Source: Apostichopus californicus
Taxonomy: Eukaryota; Echinodermata; Holothuroidea; Aspidochirotida; Stichopodidae
NCBI GenBank assembly: GCA_020650975.1
Contig: JAIPMN010029475.1
Span: 14,282-34,812 of the forward strand
Length of the DNA stretch: 20,531 bases
Reading direction: 5' to 3'
Below the pieces are notes generated by a model. The model worked only from the letters and a program-made list of their open reading frames with translations, did no database searches and was not told the DNA's origin. Of the stretch, positions 1 through 9,400 are shown piece by piece (position 1 is the stretch's first letter; each line of letters begins with the position of its first letter). A program made the position numbers and the translations under genes.

Positions 1-299
1 AATATTACGTGGTTTTGCCCCTTGAATCAATCACATATCCCACTTCCTCTTTTAAGCGTGACCCCCCCCCCACACCACGAGATTGAACCCTCATCCACTG
101 CCTCTGTCAAAACACAAATCAAAGAACGTTCCCCGAATCCTTCCTCCTGAATAACAAACCAGAAATCACAAAAGACAGCATCAATATTGAAATGGGGAGA
201 GAATTTTTGAACTGGTAAACATTCCAACCATTATACCACTGCTTTGCCTTTTATGATACTACAGTTGTCACATAAATTTGACAATTTGTATTTCATCAG
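1..299. other. Intron 5' of first visible exon
   Basis: AT-rich non-coding DNA that ends in a T-rich tract and the CAG acceptor at 297-299. It holds an 11-base C-run at 62-72. No gene is seen. Confidence 0.6.
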
Positions 300-465
300 G
301 TTCCAAATTCACTCTCCGACCAGAAGGTCACATCTGACGATGGAGTGATAATCTGCGAATTCAAGAGAGCGGACTACATCAGCGGAAGCGACGAAATGTT
401 TCTAGATCTTAGGAGCGGGAACAACTACACCGTTCTGGCAGCTTGGTACCCTGATACGGATAATG
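300..465 (+). CDS. FRRS1: Exon 1 in window: C-terminal half of DOMON domain
   Basis: The acceptor is TTTCATCAG before 300 and the donor is GTCAGT at 466; the exon ends in phase 1. It encodes residues 1-55 and the first base of G56. The stretch DDGVIICEFKRA is typical of a DOMON beta-strand, and YTVLAAWYPDT matches the strand before the domain's last loop. It is an internal exon, because the frame is open up to the acceptor and there is no start codon or signal peptide. The frame continues cleanly into the next exon. Confidence 0.85.
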
Positions 466-3400
466 GTCAGTCAGTTTGCTTCCTCGTCTCTTAGTTCTAA
501 AACAAGGGAAGCTTTCGCCAACCTCGTATTTTCCTGATGGAATGTAACACCTAGACTATTCCTTAGCCAGTAAGGACATCTATGTAGTGATATATAGTGT
601 TTTAATATTCCATCAACATATTTTCTCTTTCTTTCCTCAGGTGTCCCTGTCTATCATCACGATAATCATATGCACACACCTGGAAAGGTAGACTTCACAC
701 AACACACTACAAACTCGGCAGAAGGAGGAAGCGAATTTTTACCCAAGCTTCACGGTAGGAATATTGCTCGTTCTCATTGAAGGATCCATGTGATAAACTT
801 TCTATGAATTTGTTATGGTAACTCTTGCATTTCTTGAACAGAAAGGAGTAGGGATGGCAGGGGGTATGGGTAGCGCATGGGGATTTCTTGGTTACCATAT
901 TTGATCACAAGAGAAATGTCAGAGAAATAGCAAGCACATGTGGTATAGTGTTAAATCAACACACAAAGTAGCCACGTGAGCCCCGAACACATACAAACCC
1001 GCGACATATGGCAGGATGTAAAGAAGTAAACAGATATGCAGGTAGCATCAGGTTTCACTATCGAGTAATTTATTATACTTTGGGAATTGAATTGTGAGTT
1101 CTAATATAACATGTTGTCATGAAATCTTAGAGCTGTTGAGAGTGAAGTAAATTCACAGTCTTTGTCTTGCAATGATTTATGAATGATATATGACATGATC
1201 ATGTCAGAGTTGGAAAAGCTGTGATGAATTTGGGCCATAACCCGTTGGTAACATTTGATCGACCACTCTGGAAAGATATTCAGGCATGTTTCCGAAAAAG
1301 GTTGGCAACAGGAACAATGAACTCTAGGTAAACAATATTTGGTGATTTATAAATAAATGGAAATGAAAATATTGCCATAAAATCTGTGGGACAACAAAAC
1401 ATTCTGTTTTGGTCTTAATATGCTTAATAAACTTAATAATACATTCTGTTTTGGTCTAAATATCCTCAACAAACTTGAAAATTAGTGAATAGTTTTGGTC
1501 TTAATATTCCAAAACTTACTGGTTTAGATATTTACGAGTGACGAGCTTACCTGTCTCCTCACAACCTTAGCACCTCGTTCTACCGTGCCTAGAAAGTCCT
1601 GGTACAGAAATAACACTGTGCAACCTCTATGACCGGACCCCCCCCCCGATCACTGCCTTTCCTTCTCATGAGACCACTCCTTTAAAGTGGCCTCAAAGTC
1701 ATGGAAATGGGGGGTGGCTAGAACCCTCTGGCCACCCCTGTTAATTCCCGTCGACCTAACTCCCTAAAAGTGAGTCCCTCACAAAAGTCACGGACGCCTT
1801 CCTAGCAGGGGAGAGTGTAACCCTCCACAACGCAGCGGGGAATGGGGACACTCTCCTGAGCCCTGCAGGCAATACTAAACCCTTATCCTAACAAGGAGCC
1901 TGATCTGGTAAAGATCCGACACTCGCTAACCTTAAAAACCTTAGGTGAGTTCACTTAGGAAAACAACAAGGTACAAAGTTACACTCACCGAAAGACATGT
2001 CCCGGAGGATTCTTTGGTAGTAGTTGGCCATATCTATCTGGTGCCTGTAGTCGTAAGTCTAGTCGAACGACCGCTCCCCCGTCCGGCTGTGTCCCATCAC
2101 CCTCGAGGGAGGGCGGCGGGAATGGAGACAGGTAAGCTCATCACCTGTAAATATCCAAACCAGTAAGTTTTGGAATATTTACTTCACTCCTTGCTTACCT
2201 GTGTCATCACAACCTTAGCACCGAGTGGCACTGCCCGATGGTAGGAGGCCCGAGGGGTGGGACCTAGTACCCACCGGCCCTCGCATCACCGCGCTACCAT
2301 ATGCTGCCTAGGCCTGTAGAGTGTCAGATAAGTAACACATCGACCAAGATGGCCGTGAGCCCAGAGCTTGTAGCCACGTCAGTGTTGGTGACTCGTGGTG
2401 CGAGATGATCTGCTGTGTGGTCTGCCCCCGTGTAGACGTATAGGGTGACCCCTCTCCTGAGGTAGGAGACTACCGCTCTGGCGACTCACGTGAAAAGGCC
2501 GAATGGGAGTGCCCTGAACTGGTAGTCCTGTTCTGCGTACCGGAACGTCAGGAACCGTCGGTAATCTTTGGGAACCAAGCGTCCCATAAGTCTACAGTCG
2601 CCGCCCACATGCCCTTTCTGAGCAGGGGTAAAACTAGATTTAGGGTTTCCAAACGGAAGTGTTTTGGCCTGATATATTTTGAGTTCAGAGGTTTTAGATT
2701 TAGGATGGGACGCCAGGTATCGTCCCGTTTTTTGGTCAGAAAGAAAGAGGACCAGAAGAGCTGTCCCGTCCCTCCCGGTACCTCTACAATTGCCTGCTTG
2801 GCCAGCAGGGCCAAAATCTCCCCCTCTAGAGTTAGACGTCTGACGGGGTCTGTGGGTGTCTGCCTTCCTCCAACCCCTGAAAGGTGGGCTGGAGGAGAAT
2901 TCTATTTGGTAGCCGTGTTTGACTGTGTCCAACACCCACTTGTCCCCGCCTATGAATTCCCATTGCTGGGTGAAGTTTGCAAGTCTCCCCCCACCTGCGG
3001 AATTGCCGAGGTGAGGTGGGCACCCCTAGGGCTGGGCAGCGAACAACGGTCGAGTGGAGGAGCGGTCGTTGTCACGTCGGTTAGGTGCCAGGCCTCTGCC
3101 TGTTCCTCTAGACTCCCAGGGACGGGTCGGGCGGTATGCCCCCCCCCCAGGCTTCTGCCTCTGTGAGCTCCTCTGCTCAGTGGTCTGGCCGGTGCTGCTC
3201 TCACTCCTCTGCTTGGTCTGCTCTTCCTCGGGCGGAAGGGTCTCGGCCTTTGTCTGACCGAAGATCTAATTTCAGACTTCGCCAGGGTCTCTCTTCGGGC
3301 TACGTCTTCCTGTAGCTTTTGCTGGAAACTGCCAGCAAAGAGGTCTTCCCTGAGGGATGGTAGTGCCAACATCCTAGTCCTTGCCTCTATGGACGGCCAG

Positions 3401-6400
3401 TGTATGGCGGAGACAATGTTCTCCCTACAGGCTTTGACCGAGCGGGTGGCGACTCTCGCAAACTGGTCATATGCGAGTCGGACCAGGGGTCCCAGCAGTA
3501 GAAGGAGCTGGCCTGCTTCGTTCCTAGACACCTGACTATAGTTCTCAGGGAGTTGCTGGTGATGCCGCATTAGTACTTCGGCCGACAACATTAAGCCGGA
3601 GGCAAACTACATGCCGGACCGGCCGCTGTGTCTACATCTTTTAGGAGTTCCTCTAACTTCCTTTGGGCCAGAGCCCTAAATACGTGGGAGGATGAGGCCC
3701 CTTGTTCTGCCTTAAGCCTTTCTTTGGCCTCCTGGGGCATGGTTGGGCATTTGAACATAGCCCTCCAGGCCTCGTCTGGCAGCCTGACTGCCTTGGCTGG
3801 GAAGGCAGTCCACCTTCGCTTATCGGCTATGGCCTCGAACCTGTCATAACAGGTCGCATCTACAGGCATGGTGGTCTTTGGCTTGGTTGAGGCTTTGCCG
3901 GTTGTCGTTAGTTTCGAAACCCGGGTTGCCTTCTGTGGCTGTGTGTCTGGTTCCTCAAAACCCAGGTGTCTCCTGAAAATTTCAGCTGCCCGCATAATAA
4001 TAATAATAAGTAATATTTATATAGCGCATAATCAGCAAAGCTGCTCAAAGCGCTTTACAAATGTAAAACCTAAAAACAAATAGTAACGAAAACCTAAATA
4101 TTAAATATATAGAACCAATAAGGCATAAAATGTAAAAGCCTAAAGCAACAATATAAAAAACACCCGTACTAAACGTTAATAAAAAATATTAAAAAAAAGC
4201 CCAAAACGCATATAGTCCAAAACAAATGTTTTCAAAGCAGTTTAAAAGTGGTAAGAGAACTGCATACACACACAGAGTTCGGTAAGGCGTTCCATAATCT
4301 GGGAGTGCTGACTGAGAAGGCTCTGTCGCCGGTCTTGCATTTTGTTCTCTTCTCCTTGAGCAATTCCTGTGATGATGACCGTAGGGTTCTGCTAGGTTTG
4401 TACGGTGTATGGAGACAAGACAGGTAGTAGGGGGCTAGACCGTGCAGAGCTTTGTAGGTGAGCAGGTTAATTTTAAACTTCACTAATCTATTGGTAGCCA
4501 ATGCAGTGATTCCAGTAGTGGTGTGACATGGTCTCTTTTCCTTTTCTTACAAACTATATGAGCAGCATTTTTTTGAACCATTGGGGAGAAATGGGCGGAT
4601 ATGTGATATCTGGCGGAGATGCGAGTAGCACGTCCTAACAACACTGTTAATATGGGGGATCATGCCTAATTCTGAGTCTAAAACGGCTCCTATGTTACGG
4701 GCTGATACACATGCAGCAACCTTTGTAGTTCCTATCATAAATTCTGTGAATTTTCTGTGAATAGCATTGTTAGCTCTTGAAGCAGGGCTCCTCCCGTCAT
4801 GGGAGCCTCCTCTAGTACGAAGTTCCGTCGGAAGCTCTCCTCCGTCGGATCGTAATCTAGAGGGTCTGTGGGATCCCTAGGATCCCCCTCGTCTTCCAGA
4901 CCGGACAAGTTAATAGATGCTCTGCAGTCCAGGACGTCCTCCCCTGGTTCCGAGGCCGGTTGTGGAGCCACGGTAGAGCCGGAGCTAATGGAGCCTGGTA
5001 ACTTGTCTGTCACCCTGGTTGCTCTTTGTTGGTCCAACGGGGGGCATAGCAGGCCAGTAAGCTGTGCTAGCCATGCTGGTTCCTCCTCCTGTCGTTGTCT
5101 CGGGGACCGACCCCTTCTTTTCGCTCTTTTGTAGCCGTCGTCTGACGACTCCGAGGATTCGTCGGAGGCCGGGGAGTACCTTCTCCTTTCCCTCCGTCTC
5201 AGGGATCTTGAGCGTGATCTCGATCTATCCCATCTAGATCTGCGGGAAGTCTCTCTCCACCTTCTTTCCCGAGCTGGGATTTCGGTAAGGACCCGCCTCT
5301 CTGGTTCCCCGCTTCAGGACCGGCTCCGTTGGTTGCCAGTGGAGGTGGGATGAGGGTGGGGAGGGGCCTGAGCCCCTGCTGATTGCATTCTGGGGACGGG
5401 GAAAAATCACCCCAGAAGTATATGTGGTTGCACCTCTGTTGATAAGAACAATACCATTAAGAAGACAAAAATTTTTTGCTTGCAACACTTTCTCAGCAAA
5501 TGTTCACCAGGCCTATCCAACTTTTGTATTTTGAGAATAAGGAAGAATAAAGATTTCTAAGTGGTTCATGTATCAGGTGGCACAAATGACCTGAGAAAAG
5601 GTCAAAAGTTGGACCTCTGGTTAAGTTGGAGACCCAAACGTCCACAATCACCGCTTGTCCATCGCGGTGTCTATATTGTAAAGATTGTCCTCTTTTCTTC
5701 TCCAATGCTAGGAATCTTGATGACCATAGCCTGGTTTGGTTTTGCTGCCGTGGGCGTGACGTCGTCTAGATATTACAAACCGATATGGCCCGAGACGACC
5801 CTGTGGGGGAAACCTGTGTGGTTTAGTGTAAGTAACAATCGAGCACGTTAATGGTTTTACATATTGGACATGATTTGTAAGTTTGACAAAATACATAACT
5901 TATTTATGCCTCAATAAGAGTTTGCTCACTGAATATTCACAGGGGAGCCTAGGTAAAAGCTAAACCTTGCAGTAACTGAAAGTAGGCTCCATAAACATGC
6001 AATTCTACCTGGCACAATACCCATAGCATAGAGAAGTGGATTATTATTATGGTTCTCTCGCAGCCTGTCAGAAATACAGCTGCTAAAAACCTTGTCTGTC
6101 GAAAACCGTGGTGTGTGTGGACAGACTTTCTTACTTTAAAAATGTTGTATTGACTTCAGTCTTCTCCTTACATGTCTCGGAACCATATGACCTTCTATCT
6201 ACCTAACCCTACCTACAACTGCAACGCACATAGTAAAAATGTCTGCGTCAACTCAGTAAAACTTGGGTCTAGGCTGCTGTCCTCCATGAAAACATGTACT
6301 TTAGAATGCCTCTACAGGAACACGCAAGACTTAAATATATAATGACCCCGACAATATGCTGGCTTGTGCATAAAGGAAGCGTGTAGTGGCATGCCTATAA

Positions 6401-9400
6401 TGTGTACAAAAACATTTAATTATATATTTATAATATATATAATTAATATTCAATAACAAAATGACTGTCAAATTGGCGAAGCGAGAAATTTGGCCGGTAT
6501 TCAACTAAAGTGTCTATGATAATGTTATAGGCTATATTTATGTTGTATATTGTCGGAAATCGAGTAAAACGAGTGTCTAGACATAATGCCAGCATAAAAA
6601 TACGACACTAGTTAATTGATTTTATTGAAACATTGATTGTTGCGTGCATATGCCGTGAATGTCAAAATCAAGCAACGCAAGTATATCTAGACAAAATGCC
6701 AGCATAAAAATACTGCACTAGTCAACTGTGTTAATTGAACCATTGAATGCTGTGTTCATATGCAGTGAATGTCAGAAATCAAGTAATGGGAGTGACAGTC
6801 CCAATCGAACACCAATTGCGTTAATTGTATGACCTACTCACCATTTCCATAGTAGTTCCATGCTGTGTGACCTTACAGGAATTTCACCAACAACCTACAC
6901 TTTCAAAAATGCCTGTACCTACAGTTTGCAGCTCTCCCATAAATTCCACGCAGTTCATTAGTGCATGTGTAGGCCTGTTCGAACGCTTTCTGGTCACTTC
7001 GTTCAACAACCATTTCGCCCAACTGCCATTTGGCCCAACCAGCATGGTCATTTCGCCCAACCAGCCTGGTCATTTCGCCCAACCATTTTTTTACTCATAT
7101 TCAGTCAGAATAATATTACTTTTTCTATTTCACTAGTTCAATTTGATTTATTTTGGATTATATTACTTCGTGGTAGGTAAATAAAGTGACGTCCGTTAGA
7201 TATCGATCGGAGTCTGAGCAGTTAATTCGGGTATAATAGGAGGATTATACTACTTTAGGCGGTTACGCATACAATGGAAGTTATTTCATTATACAAACAA
7301 AGGGGAATCGTTGTGGAATAATATCACCTTTTCTATTTCACTAGTTCAATTTGATTTATTTTGGGTTATAGTATACACTACTTATGGCGGTTATGCATGT
7401 AGCAATGTAACCACGACTTCAACTTTCCTTAATATTCGGTTCGTATCCCGTAACGTTAACAATTCCCGAACGTTTCCTATCAAACCTAACCCCTTAAACA
7501 CTGATCCATCCTCAAGTTTCCTTAATATTCGGTTCGTATCCCGTAATGTTAACAATTCCCAAATGTTTCCTTACAAAAGTTATACAAACTAAAGGACTTA
7601 AGGATTCCTTAATATTCGGTTCCTGTAACGATAACAATTCCCGAACGTTTCCGTATTGAAGTATAATATTTAATCAAGGTTGGGCGAAATGACCAGGCTG
7701 GTTGGGCGAAATGACCAGGCTGGTTGGGCGAAATGGTAAGGTTGGGCGAAATGGCAGTTGGGCGAAATGGTTGTTGGGCGAAGTGACCAGCTTCCGTTTG
7801 AACTTCGGAGTTTCAACTGCACATGTGCAAATCCTGAAAGCGTGTGAAGACACGATCATATGGCGTAGCTACGACACGTAGTCAAAACTCGAGTGTATCT
7901 TTGAAGATTGATTTCTTGCGTAGCATGTTAGTGGTCTTCTAGGTCTAAAAATTTGTAAGAATGCTGAGCGAGGTTGTATATTTTCCATTTACCCCACAAA
8001 TCCCTCTCGTAAATTGAAACTCCGAACTGGATTTGTTTTTATGAATGAACTTGCTAGGCGGGTTTAGTAAACTAGTTCAATGAGTGAATTGCCTACGTAC
8101 TTCAATATTGTGCCCTTAGTGTTGCTCACAAAGCGCAGACTACATCCAACCATAGAGCAACTGATCCAACATTTACCCTGGATGCTTTGCAGTACTTCCA
8201 AACAACCAACTCGACAAAAATTAAAGGATGTGAATAACTCTTTACGCAATGGCGAATATCTCAAACTTCAATGGCTACTATTGACGATGCATCAAATACA
8301 GTAGTTTACACATGAGAATTGCACCAAATTGTTTTTAGTAATTACTATTTAAATTGTTTAAATGTTGTTTAATAAAGTGGATGATCCCTTTATCCATTAA
8401 GGGTGCCACTCAGATTCAAGAATACCCCCTCCCCTTAACCCCCCCCCTTTAACCCCCCTTACCATTTTCCTTCCAGTTTCATTTGAGGCAGACTAAAAGG
8501 CAGCAGGGTAGGGATGTGAATAGATATTTTGCTCTTTGATATACAATTGTGAGTAAATCCTGCACAGAGAATGGATTGTCATGAAGCTTTGGTGATATCA
8601 TTTAACATTTTGTCCTGTCTTCTTTAGATTCATCGGACTTGTATGGTCTCTGCTCTGAGCTCCTCTCTTATAGCAGCTGTTGTTATCGTGATTCATGTCC
8701 AAGGATACATCCTACCATCGGTAAGTTACTACAAGGCAATTTATTCCCTGAAAAGAAGGGGCTCTGGACATGGGTAGGGGCTCTGGACATGGAGTGGGGC
8801 TCTGGAAATGGGGTGGGGCTCTGGACATGGGGTAGGGGCTCTGGACATTGGGTAGGGGCTCTGGACATTGGGTAGGGGCTCTGGACATTGAGTAGGGGCT
8901 CTGGACATTGAGTAGGGGTTCTGAACAGGAGTAAGGTGCTCTGGACAGGGGTGAGGGTGCTCTGAACAGGGTAGCGGCTCTGAACATGGCCAGGGGCTCT
9001 GAACAGGGTTAGGGCTCTGAACAGGGTTGGGGCTCTGGACAGGGAAAAGGGCTCTGAACAGGGGTAAGGGACTCTGAACAGGGGTAAGGGCTGTGAACAG
9101 GGTTAGGGGATCTGAACAGGGGGAATGGCTCTGGGCTAGGGGAGGAGGACTGGACAGGGGGAGGGATCTGTGGACATGGGATATTGGGCATTAGGCAGGG
9201 AAAGAACACTGACTGGAGATTGTGTGGGACCATCATTTAAGGCAGTACAAAGGGAAAAGACATCTCCATAAGGAGGTGAAACAAGTGGGAAAGCCACCAG
9301 GGATCGACACTGAAATGAAAGAAAAATGGGTGCGTGTGTTCACCAGGGAATGATTAACCCAAACACTAAAGAATAAGGGATGGGCAATCCCCAGGGATCA

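Larger units (their letters stand above)
1501..5400 (-). mobile_element. Degenerate DIRS-like (tyrosine recombinase) retrotransposon, 5'-truncated and internally deleted
   Basis: This GC-rich block stands out from the AT-rich intron. Read on the minus strand it holds a gag-like ORF in pieces (5400 to 2950), a reverse transcriptase in at least two frames (2935 to about 2390), and then a non-coding terminal region (2222 to 1501). The RT is of the DIRS/Ngaro type: it has LLAKQAIVEVP, FFLTKKRDDTWRPILNLK and YQFRALPFG. DIRS elements also carry RNase H, a DNA methyltransferase-like domain and a tyrosine recombinase, none of which can be recognised here. The terminal region has the inverted and direct copies of an internal complementary region. 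No matching left terminal repeat is seen near 5400-5711, so the 5' end is lost and that boundary is approximate. A LINE is inserted at 3996-4738. Confidence 0.75.
6977..7803. mobile_element. 827-bp inverted-repeat element with subterminal motif arrays
   Basis: The left end (6977-7084) and right end (7678-7803) are inverted copies over more than 100 bases. Both read, from outside in, GTTC.AACG, CTGGTCACTTCG, then repeats of TTTCGCCCAAC. The left end has about five copies of this motif (two altered) and the right end six, three of them in a 22-bp register. There is no transposase ORF; the interior is repeats only. This is the form of a non-autonomous DNA transposon whose subterminal repeats are transposase binding sites (inference). 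The superfamily cannot be assigned because no target-site duplication is clear. Confidence 0.7.

Noticed and set aside
75..255. tRNA-like boxes on the minus strand (GCAGTGGTATAATGG and GGGTTCAATCTC)
   Set aside because: The boxes are too far apart, the closer B-box candidate is too near, and no cloverleaf forms; probably chance.
1191..1206. Perfect 16-bp palindrome TGACATGATCATGTCA
   Set aside because: A single short palindrome in an intron with no partner sites or nearby gene start.
2609..3257. Plus-strand ORFs across the DIRS region
   Set aside because: They are antisense to gag and RT motifs that are clear on the minus strand, and the openness follows from GC-rich composition.
3970..4760. 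Possible target-site duplication around the LINE (GAAATTTTCAG versus GAAAATTCACAG)
   Set aside because: The match needs several substitutions and an indel, so it cannot be told from chance.
5561..5851. ORF starting at an ATG 151 bases upstream of exon 3
   Set aside because: Only the part from 5712 resembles the b561 family; the upstream part is intron and the acceptor at 5711 gives the correct phase.
6825..7180. Plus-strand ORFs with FRPTQ-like and HFAQP-like repeats
   Set aside because: These are translations of the TTTCGCCCAAC subterminal repeats of the 827-bp element.
8639..9236. Open frames on both strands rich in G, W, S or P repeats
   Set aside because: They are translations of the GGGGCTCTGGACA minisatellite, which lacks stop codons in several frames; only 8628-8720 is coding, in a different frame.
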